Assembly (NCBI GenBank): GCA_030490835.1
Contig: CM059975.1
Coordinates: 36,922,133-36,986,132, forward strand
Length of the DNA: 64,000 bases
Reading direction: 5' to 3'
From: Annona cherimola
Lineage: Eukaryota > Streptophyta > Magnoliopsida > Magnoliales > Annonaceae
This document shows, in pieces, positions 21,215 to 33,937 of the stretch (the first letter of the stretch is position 1; each line of letters opens with the position of its first letter). Under the pieces are notes generated by a model, which worked only from the letters and a program-made list of their open reading frames with translations, was not told where the DNA came from and did no database searches. The translations under genes were made by a program, and so were the position numbers.

Positions 21215-21578
21215 ATAAGGTCTTTGCTCATGGAATGTTAGGACTCTCTCAGGGAAAAGTATAGTTGATGTCGTGAGAAAGATAAAAATTAATATAGCAT
21301 GTCTTCAAGAGACCGGATGGAAAGGAGAGAAAGCTAAAGAGTAATGGATTCAAATTATAGTGTATAGGAATGGATGATAATAGAAATAGTGTAGGGATAA
21401 TAGTAGAAAATAAATTCATAAATAAAGTTGTAAACGTTATAGAGTAAATTATAGAATTATTCTAATAAAACTTGTATTAGGTATAGAGGTCATAAATGTG
21501 ATTAGTACTTACGCACTACAAGTAGAATTAGATGATATAATCAAAAAACAATTTTGGGATGACTTAAATAGTATAATG
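21215..21578 (+). mobile_element. RTE-type LINE fragment, endonuclease part 1
   Basis: The broken plus-strand translation reads SWNVRTLSGKSIVDVVRKIK, then IACLQETGWKGEKA and later FWDDLN, the start of the apurinic endonuclease domain of plant RTE LINEs. There are several stops. It continues at 25537 after the inserted LTR. Confidence 0.78.
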
Positions 21579-24500
21579 TGGCGCCCCAGCTCGAGTGTCA
21601 CAACCTTACTCTAAGATCTGTCGATTGGTAAACATGATCAAAATTGTTGCCCTGTCACACGGCGGACTTATTAGATATTTATCCACTTAATCCTAACTCC
21701 TTAGGAGTATAATCATTCTTCTCGATTCACTTTCCATCAAATGCCTTTTTAGGTCATTTTAACATTTGAGACATACACGTATGATCTCATAAAATCCATA
21801 CTTAATCATATCATGATAAATCATCCTTAACAATTGACCATAATAATTTTTTCGCTTCTATGGTCACAAAACCATAACATAATTCATATACAATATTAAA
21901 TCATAATTTAATGTCATCATTCATACACAAAGGCATATACAGGTGTTCATAATAATTCATTCATTCTTGAATCTCCACCTGTGCTCTTTGCCTCCTTCCT
22001 TTCACGTGTCTTTGGGTTTGGAAAACAAAATATGAGTCGAAACTCAATAAACAAGCTATAGGATTTTCAGGCAATTCATGTTAAAGGCAACATTGTTTAA
22101 AAGCAATTCTCTCCATTCAGTAGAAGACACTTAGCAAGTGATCAACTACCTACGAAACAAAAACCTTTTCATAAATCATTCAGGAAAACCATTCATAAAT
22201 TCCAATTTTTGAGCATTTCATAAACATTGGATATCCAAATGCATTATTTTCATTCATGACATAATCCTTCATGTGAGGGTACGCTAGCTCGAGGAACATG
22301 CTTTCATAACATGATCCTTTCCATCCTTGACGTTGGACCTTCCGACTTGACAACATCAAGGGCAGACTCCTTGTCCTGTTTTCTCCCATGACTAGCCTAC
22401 TTGATTTTCATCCCATGCATGACTTTTAGTCATCCCGGCATTATATAACTCTTACACATGGCATCTTGTCATTATATCATTTCAATACACATTAAGATAA
22501 AGGAATAGTCATCCTTAAATAACTTGGAAATAATTCATCAATCAATTGCAAAATGGTTCGAAACATTTAGAACATCAGTCGCAATCATTTTTTTCATATT
22601 TTGATAAAACGAAAAGCATTTAGAAAATTGCTTGCTTACCTGCTTCGCCTTAGCTTTCCGTATCGCTTATCTTTTTGTCTTTGCCTATACATATAAGAAT
22701 AACATTGCATTCATAAGATTTTCATTTGCTTGCTTAGTTTTCCAACCCATAATCAATTAACATACATAACCCACTTGAATTCCAAGTCGGGTATACATAC
22801 ATCGCACTCACTTGTGCATCATACCATTGATTCCATATTGAGTTTTAATCTCATACTCAGGGTAAACACATAATTATCATTCATAAATCATCATATGGGG
22901 ATTTATATCATCCATTTATCATATTCCATCCATTTTTCTCCTTTCCCACGTCCATGCTCGTTTTAAGCCTACAAGTGATGTTTTAAGTTCATAACTTAAT
23001 CTCAAATTTTGAGATAATCAAAATCTATTCATACAGCAACATCCTTATGCCTTTTATCACATATTCATGCATATTTTTGCATTTTAGCAATTCCACATAA
23101 GTCACATATCATCCATTCATGCTTAGCCTTCCACATACACTCATGTTACAACACATAACTTAGGTGTTCCCTAAAATTTCTCAAGTCAGCAACTTGTTTC
23201 CTTATTCAGCATGATTAAACCCCTTAATTAATATTTAATTTAGAGTCTAATTTCAGATTTTCAATCCATTCATCATAAGGTTCCAAAACAGCAACGTTTA
23301 CGACCCGTTTTTCATCCTTTCAACGGCTCTTTCAATACTTAAATCTTAACAGATTTATAATCCATATATTCCAGCAATTAAGCATGTTTTTCATAACCCA
23401 AATTTAGAGTATTATCACATATTCAAAATTCATAACTTAGTTACTTCCAAAACAGCAACATCTTAAGCATGTAGAGTATCCATTTTGACCCGTTTTGACA
23501 TGTCCATACATATATTCTTAAAATCAGATTTAGGGCATATCTTTCCAAACGCTTTTGGACACTCAAAATACCTTAAACCTAGGGTAATTTACCCTTCATA
23601 ACATCCATAAATTATTTCATTACAAATAGCAACAAAAATCATATAGAAAGCACTCGTTTTGGCCCCCGTTTGGAAGTACCATAAACATACCCTAAAAAAT
23701 CAGATTTATGGCAAATTCATCCAACCCACTTTGGCCGTCCAAAGGGTCCTTAATTTAGGGTACTTTACCCTACAATTCATTCATAACCATTTAAGCACTT
23801 ATGTGTATCATTTTTAACTCAAAAATGGAAAAATCGGGTAATACTTGAAACCCTAGATTCCATTTGTGCTAAAATCCTTAACAAATGATCAAATCAACAT
23901 ATGTAATCCATAAGAACATGAATTACATCTTAATCATCATGCTTAAATCATACAGCAACTTGGTTTAGGGTTTTGAGATTTTCCAAGTTAGCTTTCATCT
24001 TAAAATTTAACCCTAACATCCATCTTATCGTCTTTAAACCCTTAAATTTATTCATACCACTCAATCCTCATTCAGTACCCAAATCAAGGGCATCATGAAT
24101 CATCCTTTAAGGGATCATTATAAATCAAATTCATGATCCATAACTTGAGAGAAGAAACTTATGTTTCAAGAATCCAAAACTCAATCCATACTTACTTGAA
24201 TCTAAGCAACTTTGATTCTAAACTTTCCCAACCTTAGATTCTTTTCTTTCTTCCCTTTTTTTCTTCTCTTTTTCTCCTTTTTTTTTCCTTTTTTCCCTTG
24301 CTGGATTGGGCACGTCCTTTGCTGCCTTTGTTTGGGGGTTTTTCCCCCTTGAACTCTCTCTTTTTCCAAATGGACGTGCACATGTGATGCCCCCTTTTTA
24401 TAATTTTTTTCCATCTTGTGGGGCCCACTTTGCCACATCTTAGATAAGGTAATTAAGGGATATCTTATCCCTTGATGACATGGCTCATTCATGTCCAAGT

Positions 24501-25536
24501 AAAATGGGTATTTATCTTATGTGAAAACTCATTAATTCATGGCTAATACTTGGTCCCCAAGCTATCTCCTTGAACCGTCCACATGGCAATCCCTTATGGC
24601 TTTCTTGGCCACCAAGTCTCCTTTAATTTATGAGCATTTGCATGCCCTCTCTCCCTTAGCATAGCTAGGTTTTGACTTGGTTTAAAAAAATCACAAAATT
24701 CATGTAGAGATCCCCTTGGGCGTCACCACATCATGCCACCTCCATGGCCTCCTTGAGGCTAGCTCATTAGCCTCTTAAACCATGCATTTATCCACTTGAC
24801 TTTTCAAGTATTTTGGCCGTTGACTTAATCCAAAAGATCTAGCTCAAAGCAACTCCTTGTGACACCTCATTTGGGGTATTAAACCATGTATTTAACTCAC
24901 TTGCTTTAACATAAATGTTATGGTACTCTAGGGTGCACAAAGTCAATGCTAGGCACCTTTTTCCAATTAAGCATATTTCCATGATAATTAACTTAATCCA
25001 ATCCATTCATACCATAGATTTCATAATTTTATTCAATCGTTTCAAATTTCATCTCAAACCAACATTTCTACATCAAGTTATGAACTTTCAAAAATAACCT
25101 TAGAGTGTGAGATTAAAATCAAATAATTATCACCTTAATCTCATCAAATTTACCTTAATCCAATCCTCATATAAGGTTGAACCCAAATTCATGAGCTTAC
25201 CTTTCAAATTTTATCTCATTTTGCTTTATAAGTGTCAGGTTATGAATTTTCTACAATTTCTAACATAATTCCATAATTCTCATTTTAATCTCCATTAATT
25301 AAATCATGGAAATTAAAATAAATATTCATGTCTCATTAGCATATCCTAATCCTTCTTAAGTCCCTTTTGTCATCTTGACTCACTTTGGGTTATGATGATT
25401 AGTTTTAATCACCATTCTTAATTGCAAACCTTAATTGCAAAATTCGATTAAATCATAAAAAGTCATAAATCATCCATAATTCATCTGAATAACACATGCA
25501 TCATATTTATAAACCTACTTGGGTCTGGGTATCACA
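21579..25536 (+). mobile_element. Solo LTR (3958 bp), Del/Tekay-like, inside the RTE LINE
   Basis: Starts TGGCGCCCCAGCTCG, ends GGGTATCACA, and is flanked by ataatg on both sides (21573-21578 and 25537-25542). There is no coding content over nearly 4 kb. It splits a single LINE endonuclease sequence. The length and the ends resemble Del/Tekay chromovirus LTRs; the family name is inference, and orientation is set by the TG..CA ends. Confidence 0.75.
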
Positions 25537-26330
25537 ATAATGCAAAAGATACCTAACCACGAAAGAGTTATAATAGGTCGAGACTTAAATGGACACTTAG
25601 GAAATGATAACGTAGGATACGAGAGAATTCGTGGAGGCTTCGGTTTTGGAAGAAGTAATGAAATAGGGAATGTTATTTTAGATTTCGCTATAAAATATGA
25701 TTTGATTACAGCAAATACCTTATTTCAAGAACTAATCACTTCCGGTATTTAGGATGAATAGTTCAAGAGAACGGGCAAATTAAAAAAGATATAATACATA
25801 GAATTCAAACATAATGGAAGAAAAGGCAAAGTATGTCAAGAATTTTATATGATCGTCGAGTCCAAATAAAATTAAAAGAAAAATTTTATAATATTGTGAT
25901 TAAACCCGCTATGCTTTATGGGACAGACTGTTGGGCAGTTAAAGAACAACATGCACATAAAATGAATGTAGCAAAAATGAGAATGTTAAGGTGGATGAGT
26001 GGCAAAATAAGAAAAGATAAAATCATAAATGAAATAACTAGAGAAAATCTAAAAGTAAGACCAGTATGTTATAAAATGAGGAAAAATATATTAAAATGAT
26101 TTGATTAAATTAAACGGAGGCCTGAAATGACGCCAGTTAGGAGGACAGAGCCGATACAAGTAAAAGGTCTTAGGAGAATGACAGGAGGACCCAAAAAAAC
26201 ATGAGAAATTAATTAAACAAGATTTGAAAAATATTACAAATTATTGAAATTTTAGTCTCTAATTGCCAAGAATGGTGCAACAGAATCCATACAACCGAAA
26301 ATGCTTATGATGATGATGATGATGATGTGG
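25537..26330 (+). mobile_element. RTE-type LINE fragment, endonuclease part 2 and 3' end
   Basis: First MQKIPNHERVIIGRDLNGHL (endonuclease, GDFNGH equivalent) to about 25752. An internal deletion follows, then the RTE C-terminal block PAMLYGTDCWAVKEQH and RMLRWMSG (25833-26099), and a tail ending in a GAT microsatellite (26306-26327), typical of RTE 3' ends. The reverse transcriptase core is missing. Confidence 0.82.
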
Positions 26331-27381
26331 GATTTTCCCTAAATTTTATTTAAACTATTTTTTCATATCATACAAATATTCATGAAGGAAAATACGATAT
26401 ACATAAAGTAAACCCAAGCAAGAACAAATCGCACCTCATTTCATATTAGCAAAGCCCTTCATTGTAGTTACCACTATCAATATACACTACTGCACAAAAA
26501 GAAGAATGCTTTAAAAATATACCTTGGGACATGCTTTGATTTCTGAAGCTCATTCATTCAATAGTACTAATAGGCAAATACATGTGAAAATCACAAATAA
26601 AAATCACAAATCTAGGCTGTTGAAAATACCAAATTTCAAGAATCTCTTTGTTTTGAAAGAGTTGTACGTTGATGGTATGATCATCAAAAGAGAATTGCCA
26701 ATTTGGAATCATAGCAACAAAAAGGAATTATCTGTAAGATGATTTAGAAAACAACCAAATCTATTTATTAGTTTATTTGCTATAAGCCAGACTAGACGTT
26801 AGCATGGTCAAGATTGCCATTTATCAGGTTCACTGGAAAGGAAAGTGACATTAGTATTGAGTTGACAGTCCAAATCAATTGTAGAGTAACCCAAATTTTT
26901 ATGAAGTTCATAATAAGAAAAGAAACAATAGGGTCCACTAATAAGGTCTTTTAAAGAGCTGATTAATTAGCATTCATGATATGCAAAAAGGTAGAAATTC
27001 AAAAACTTTTATGGGACCAGTTACTCTTATATAAGGCAACTACCTTGCACATCCTCTCTTCCATATGATGAAACTATCCTCTTAAATAATTCAGAAACAT
27101 AACATGTCTGCTCATGATATGTCTTTTTATACGTTTGACAAGCTCATATGTACAACAGAGGACTTAGCATTCAATGTGGTTAAAGAAAATGGTGGCCCAG
27201 CCAGATGAACGCTAGTTAACAAGAATAATGAACCTTTTCTACAGCAATAATACAACATGTAAGAGGAGTCTAACGATTCTACAAACTATAGGTATATCCT
27301 ATGATCAACTCAAGTCGACAAAAAGACCATCAAACAACACGGGACCTACATATTCCCTGAGGTGTATGGATCTCTTGGAGG
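26331..27381. other. Intron sequence, nothing recognised
   Basis: AT-rich, short chance frames only. No repeat or RNA gene seen. Confidence 0.4.
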
Positions 27382-28991
27382 TAGGGGTGGGAATCGGGGC
27401 GGGTCGGGACGGCAAGGTGTGCCCAACCCTGACCCTACATGTAAAAAATCGTGTTTGACCATTATTCTTATACCGGGTCGGGACAAAGTCGGTTTGACCC
27501 TTATTTTTTTCAATAAGTCTTGGTATATACTTCGGGTCGGTATCAAGACAACGGGACGCGCTAAAAAAGCGGGTCGAGTAGGATGATTTTAAAAGTTTAT
27601 GAACTTATCACATAAAACATTATTGCTTAAATAAAACATGAATATTCAAACAAGTTAACGAAACATACATCATTCAGAATTTTATTTACGACTTGAAGAA
27701 CTAATAATTTCTTCAACTCATTCATGTCCTTTGTAGTTTACCTTCAACAAAAATAATATGGATGTCACATTTAGAATTAAAATAAAAATTGCTTAAATAT
27801 ATAGTATGATAGCATTTATACCTGAAAAGTGCAAAGAACATTGATAGTGCTTCCCGTTTTGTTTTGAAATCCTACGGAATGCATAACCTTAATAACACCT
27901 ATGCAAATGCAACCATATACAATGATTCTAGTGTTTGATTAAATATACTTGAGCTTACACAAAAGTGAAGAAAATACTAAAAATATATAATATAGAAAGT
28001 TGTTACTCAGAATGGTAGTTAGTACCATGATTCTTATAGCTACAAACTGTTTTTTTATAATATTTATCAACTGTTTTTCAGTTTGGATAAGGATAGGAAA
28101 ATTTTCAACAAGTGGGGCTAACAGATTTTAAAGCAATTTTGTGAGTTTATATCTAAATGTGACACATATTACAGTCACTTGTTTTTTCTATGGTAGATTT
28201 GATTTATACCTTTTATAACCATAATTATTGTAAACATCAATATCTGTATTTTTTGTATATTTGTTTTGTTTCCACAAATTACATTTTAATTGGTGAACTG
28301 GACAACGCACATGGGTAAAAGCCTATTCCCTGAACATGTGAAATAGCTAGATTTTATTTTATTTTTATTCTCTGAACAGGAGTTCAAAAGAAAAAGAAAG
28401 AAAGAAAGAAAAAAATCATAGCTATTTGTCAAGAAGAGCAGGACACGCCACCTGGAGGAAGAGATATGGAAGGGATAAGGCACTAAAGGCTGGCAGCATG
28501 GCTGGAACTGTTAATGGCATGACTGGGAAAATTTCTGGAGCCCCGGCCCCGCGTTGGAGGAAGAGGAAGAGGCCAAAGCAGAGTCAGAAGAGCAGTCCAT
28601 CCAACCTGCTTGAATGGTTCAAAGGCAATAATAATAACATGAGAGGTGAAGATCAGAAAACGCAACCAAAATGCCATGACATTGATCTTCCATTCCCTCT
28701 ATCTCTACTCTCCACCTCTTTCTTACATAATGGGCAGCGGCTCTGCATGCGGCACAATGGGAGAATGGAGCAGTAGGTTAGGGCTTTTAATTTTAGTTTT
28801 TCTTATATTTGCAGGCATGCAGGTCAGGCGAGTATAAGGAGATTCGAGGTCCGGCTGGTCCACCCCGACCCGGATGCTCAGAGAAATTTAATATTCCTGC
28901 CCCATCAAGTACATACCCCTGCCCTGCCCTGGTATCGGGGCGGGGCGGGGCGGGGCGGTCACAGGTCAACCCACCCCAATTCTCACCTCTA
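27382..28991. mobile_element. hAT-like non-autonomous DNA transposon (1610 bp)
   Basis: The left end TAGGGGTGGGAATCGGGGCG and the right end (reverse strand TAGAGGTGAGAATTGGGGTG) form terminal inverted repeats. Flanks cttggagg (27374-27381) and cttgaatg (28992-28999) agree at 6 of 8 positions, as for an aged 8-bp duplication. The ends are GC-rich with GGGGCGGG repeats; the interior has no transposase. Confidence 0.72.
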
Positions 28992-30109
28992 CTTGAATGC
29001 ACCATTTCAAATCTACATCTTCATTTTTCAATCTGGTCATGATGAATGAAAATCTCAAGTACGAGATAGGTGGGGTTTCAAATCTTTGCCATGTGCATGT
29101 TTTAGCCAGCCAAATAGTAGATGTAAGTGGAATATTGGTAGTTTCCCCGCATGATATTTGCAGACAAAGCTTGCCTCTTGTGCATACACAGTTTGAGGGT
29201 GTTCCACTGTCTTTCTACGACTTAAAATATGAAACGCCTTACAGATCATCATCACCTTCGCACAGGGGAAGGTGATCTAAATCAATCAGATGCTTCCAAT
29301 GCAGTACTTTCCAGATGGAAAGCCCTGGAAATATTCATATGGTATATTGGAAAGAAAATGATGTCAATGTCAGGAAGCAAGAGTTGTAAGAGAACACTGT
29401 TATTCAATTTGAAATTGCATGAGAAATTATAGGTGACAATAAAATTCAATGGTAATTGGATAGCCACACCATAGCATATATGCATGTATCCATTAAAACA
29501 AAATATATAACAATTAACAAAGTAATCATACATATGGAATAAGCGGGCAGAATTTGCAATTAATCATCCAGCATCTGGTTAGACCTATCTTCTAACATAC
29601 CAATGCAAACTAAAACTCAACGGGAAAATGAATAAGAAGAAGGTAACCCTTCACCTGATTTCCAAGCACCATAATGCCATCTTAGAAATATCACAAGAAT
29701 TAATCTCCTAGAATGGCTACACAAATAATGCATGGATTTTTCATAGGTTTCACAAATATGAAAAAATGCTTCAAAAGCTTAACTTCAACTGTTATCATGA
29801 ATAAATCAGTTCAGCGCACAAAACAAATTAAAGAACCAAAAGACACTGTATCAAGAGAAACAACAGATTTCCTAGGTGTCGTAACTACAAGAGAAGAAAA
29901 TCAGATCCTCTAATCAGATGATATGAAGAAACATGGGCATGCGAAGGATTGAAGGACAGTAAGAATCAATGCAAATATAATACATTCGGTTTCCAAAATT
30001 AGAACGATGCATCATTCAAGAAGCGTATCTGGTTCAATTTAAAAAACAAGTCAATTAAAAATAATAATATATAAATATATATTAGATTTCAAATTTTTTA
30101 AAGGCTAAC
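28992..30109. other. Intron sequence, nothing recognised
   Basis: AT-rich sequence upstream of the HRD exon (minus strand). No credible frame. Confidence 0.4.
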
Positions 30110-30202
30110 CTTCACTACGGATCCTGCTCCAATAAGAATATTCTGAGGTTTCAAATCCCGATGGATAATGCAGTTAGAATGAATGTAATGCAATGCTGTC
30201 AC
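30110..30202 (-). CDS. TIO: TIO-like exon with catalytic loop (IIHRDLKPQNILIGAG)
   Basis: 93 bp, 31 codons, acceptor ATGTTAG, donor AAG|GTTAGC. It contains the kinase catalytic loop HRDLKPQN intact. The preceding HSNC replaces the usual HSNR. Confidence 0.92.
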
Positions 30203-30306
30203 CTAACATTTCAAACAACAAATTTTTCATAATATCATGGTTCAAGTAAAATCCTTAATTAAAGACTCAGAACTTCTAACATTCAGGTGAGTAGCTGAAA
30301 ACAAAC

Positions 30307-30381
30307 CAGCTGCTTAGCAATTGCTTGGACTTGCTCTTCTGGAAGGCATTTGTCATCTTCAAGAATTTCAAAGAGTTCACC
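30307..30381 (-). CDS. TIO: TIO-like exon ([20 protein letters not shown])
   Basis: 75 bp, 25 codons, acceptor CCTTCAG, donor CTG|GTTTGT. Hinge and helix D/E of the kinase, practically the family consensus. Confidence 0.92.
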
Positions 30382-30479
30382 CTGAAGGTAAACAAATCCA
30401 AAATTATTCGGCAAGTGAGAGAGCATCCAAAGATGTTTGGAGTTTTGACCAACTTCATCACAGAAAAAAGTTTCAGTAC

Positions 30480-30572
30480 TTGTGCAAATTCTGTTACAAC
30501 ACAAAATTCTTCAGGGGTTTCAAAGGCATCAAGAATTTCAATAATATTTTGATGCTTCAACTTTCTTAATAT
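30480..30572 (-). CDS. TIO: TIO-like exon ([18 protein letters not shown])
   Basis: 93 bp, 31 codons, acceptor AATCTCAG, donor CAA|GTACTG. Covers the end of helix C and strands 4-5, ending VVTEFAQ. This is the most 5' exon visible. Confidence 0.92.
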
Positions 30573-31837
30573 CTGAGATTTGAAACCAAAAAAGAAATCG
30601 CAAACAAGTATATATCAGAATGGAAATTCTCATCATTGGACATAAATAAAATCAGAAGAAACAAAACAGCTCATTATGTGTTGATCACTTCTCATGTGAA
30701 TAACCAAATGCTGCTTGTAGCATCAAATCAGAGCCTCTTACTCAAAAGTTGCATACAATCACTTACAAACCGTTATGGTTTATTTTGGATCCTGAGAAAA
30801 AGGACACCACCAGCATGTAATGTACAACACTTAATTCCATCAAAGAAACATGTTTGTGCCCCAAGACATCCAGATAACAACTGCAACAATCCGATTTTGG
30901 CCAAAGAAACTGGCATTAAGCACCACACCATAAGTCCATAACCAAGTGAAACCTCAATGTAGAACAACTCTAACAATAAAATGATGAAAACAGACCACAA
31001 CATTTATTTCATCTCACCCATATCTTACTTTTTGCAAATTTTTTCTTACTCTCACTTTTCAATATTTTTTTTAGATCATCTGCCAAATTTTTTCTTGCAC
31101 TCGCTTTTCAATATTTTTTTTAGATCACCGGCACTTAGTTCAAAGTTGAGATAAGATGAGATATTTTTCAATGCGCACGGATGCAATAAAAACATTTGCA
31201 TTTTTCCCAAAAATGCAAACGGGGACATTTTGGTAATTTCATACACTAAGAGTATGTTTGTAGTGAAGGTGTGAGTTTCGGTGAGTGTACTCATTTATGG
31301 TAAATTATGGTATAAGTTTTTTTTATGGTATAGCATATGCTTTTAGTAAAACGGTGAAGATAATGATCGATCTGTGACGTTAAATGTGTAGTATAATTAT
31401 CATAAGTGATAATAAATAATTTATACTCAAATTTTGGAACAATAAATTAGACGTATCTAAAAATATAACTAAATGAACAAAGTAATTTTGCTTATTTGAT
31501 TGATTTTACAAATTTCACGGATTTTACAGATTTTATGGATTTTACAATTTATATGAGATTCTACGAATGACGAGTTGTATAGGTTATCTATCTCCGTTTT
31601 TTCTATTAATTGTATTTTAAAGGTTATTCAGGTATAGCAGAAAATATGCATAAAAAATTCACAATTTTTAGATATTTTACAAAATTTACAAAATACATTA
31701 TTTTTGTGCAGTCGTTTAATAATATATACAAATTATATAGTTTTGATACCTTAAATAAGATTGATGATTTTTTATTTTTAGAAATTATATGAGAAATACA
31801 AATTTTACTCAAATGCTAGAAATCATGAACTCGTATC
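30573..31837. other. Upstream intron or flank, with a 49-bp tandem duplication
   Basis: AT-rich, no coding content. 31032-31080 and 31081-31129 are two adjacent copies of a TTTTTTCTT...TTTTTTAGATCA unit differing at a few bases. The expected upstream kinase exons (glycine loop, VAMK) are not seen. Confidence 0.5.
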
Positions 31838-33425
31838 TGATAACTTGTAAAATTACGAATTATCAGAGCCCATTTCAAATCATCTTTGCATGTTAGTCCG
31901 AGGGATTGGACTTAATTTGCATTCTTTTAGCTGAATTTTCATCGTTTTGTATTTTAGGATCATTATTTAGTTTTTATGCATTTTTAACATAAATAAGGCA
32001 TTTTTAGCTCATTTATTTGATTTATTCATTTTTTGTAGGAAGGACGAACAATATAAAAGGCATGCGGGAGAGTGGAATGCAGAACAAAACCAAGTCAAGG
32101 TGTAGTGGGATGGCGCCTAGGCGCCACCCAACATGCCTTGGCCGGAATCTCCAGCACATCCAGTAGCAAATTGCTACCATTGAGTTGGCGCCTAGGTGCC
32201 ACCTTACCAACTTGCAGACAAGTTCCAGGAGAGTTTTGAGGTTACAGCAGCAGATTAGTTTCAGAGAGTTGGCGCCTAGGTGCCAAGCCATAAAGTCCTA
32301 AAGTTTCCAAAAAGGTTTCCGTATTACCCAGCACACGGGGAGTTGGCGCATGGCGCCTAGGCACCAATACGCATCCGTATGAGTGAATTTTTCGTACATG
32401 TGCTGCACAAACCACTTAATATAAATAGAAGCCTAGGGCTATGTGCAAAGGGGTTCTAGAGGTTATAGAGGAGAGACCAGAATGAGAAGAGGCGTAGAGA
32501 GAGCTGCTAGTGCAGCCGCACAGAGAAGGAAAAAGATCTGTTTTCCATCGCAAACGAAAGAAGAGATCCAATCTCGCTGGTGGAAGCTTCCAGGATATAG
32601 TTCTTCTCTTTCTCATTCTCTTTCTTTTCTCTTTCCTTTCCTCTGTGTTCTTGGAGATGATTGCAACTTAATTTCAATGGGAATTGCGGTCATGTTAATG
32701 GGCTAAACCTTCTTATGGTGGGAGATATGTAGGACTTGAACTCATATCTTATGATATTTGATTTTCTTATGCTTGAATTGATAATACTATTGTGTTGTGA
32801 CTCGTGTTACTTACAAGCCTTGCAACCTTGTGAATTGATTTAATATTCAGATTCATGCTTGGAAAAGTGAGACTTGAATAAGATCAATATATAAGGCACA
32901 AGTATTCTAACTCATGTTGTGTTAGATGTTAATATAGATATGAATATACTTATTAGCCCTGTGTAATCATAATTAGGTTATATGGTTATCAACCCTATTT
33001 TACTTGTGTGCATAGAAACATAGCACATAATTAAAACTTGGTTAGGTTTGTATGTGTTGGAAGACATATATGAATATGAATGAACCTAAATTAGTAATAT
33101 CTGCACAACTAACTTAAATGGAACCAAATGACATAGCTATGATTCAATGACTTTATATTCCCACCTATCTTAATCATCTCTAGGCAATCTCAGCAATATC
33201 CACTCTACTTTAGTCATTTACTGTTTTCATAGTTTAGTTTAATTCAGTTCTTTGATACAACTTCTCCTTCACTGTACCAATTCACTTAGACAATTGAGAT
33301 TTAAGGTGCTAAACCGTTTAACACAATCCTCGTGGAAACGATACTCTACTCACTATTTATTACTTGATCGACACATATACTTGTGTTAAAATAAGCATTT
33401 TAATAGACATATATGCAGCTCATCA
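31838..33425 (+). mobile_element. Solo LTR (1588 bp), Athila/Tat-like, with palindromic GGCGCC repeats
   Basis: Starts TGATAACTTG, like the TGATAAG of the nested element at 8106, and ends GCAGCTCATCA. Flanks gtatc and atatc match at 4 of 5 positions. Near the end it has CACAATCCTCGTGGAAACGA, comparable to the CTCTGTGGATTCGACCCG motif of Athila/Tat LTRs. A CT-rich stretch lies at 32596-32650. The lineage is inference. Confidence 0.62.
32112..32365. repeat. Four palindromic GGCGCCTAGG repeats
   Basis: GGCGCCTAGGCGCC (32112-32125) is a perfect 14-bp palindrome. Near copies are GGCGCCTAGGTGCC at 32187 and 32271 and GGCGCCTAGGCACC at 32352, three of the four preceded by AGTTGGC-like sequence. Confidence 0.8.
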
Positions 33426-33937
33426 ATATCTACATATTTTATGATTTTTACAGATTATTTAAATTCCAATGAACTGATCTAATGAATTTTATAGATTATT
33501 CATACAATTTATATTAAATGTATTAGCTATCAAATAATATCAAAACTTTAAAAAAATTAAATAACACATTTTAGAAGCCAATTAAATTTTGATTAAATTA
33601 GTTTGTTGATCTTGTTATCTTAATTTACATTTTTACTTATTAGATAATAAATTTCAAAAGTCTATAAAAATTTTCTTAAATTCTTAGAATGTATAGTCTA
33701 GTTAATATATTTTAATGAACTCAATAATTTTAATTTACATCATCACTTATTGAATAATTATGAAGAAATTAATATAATGGTCACGTGCAAGCATCTTGTG
33801 TTTGTATTTTAAATTATTTATCTCAAAATTATTTTCATTTTCTCCAAAATGATTGCAAAGCTACTATAATTATATGTAAATCACAGAAAATACTTAGATT
33901 TTATTTGTGTATTAAAATATTATAATAATTTATGTCG

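Larger units (their letters stand above)
18890..30572 (-). pseudogene. TIO: Fused/TIO-type Ser/Thr kinase gene, partial and probably decayed
   Basis: Ten exons on the minus strand encode much of a kinase domain plus the following linker, matching plant TWO-IN-ONE, the Fused-family kinase needed for cytokinesis at the phragmoplast (family knowledge). The order runs [48 protein letters not shown] (catalytic HRD), LCDFDFARAMSTNT, GTPLYMAPEL, YELLVGQPSFYTNSVYA, DPVKYPDNMSPHFKSF, then linker. Splice sites and phases fit for nine exons. Signs of decay: DFG is DFD, the donor after that exon is lost, HSNR is HSNC, LRSIK is LCSIK, and LGVIL becomes LGVIP. Exons for the glycine loop and catalytic Lys are not visible in the 33 kb upstream. 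One intron is about 9.6 kb of transposons. The C-terminal half lies outside the window. Confidence 0.82.

Noticed and set aside
24202..24498. Lys-rich 98-codon frame on the minus strand
   Set aside because: Low-complexity T/C-rich tract inside the solo LTR; no domain or conservation evidence.
30321..30569. Plus-strand frames over the kinase exons
   Set aside because: Antisense shadows of real minus-strand exons with good splice sites.
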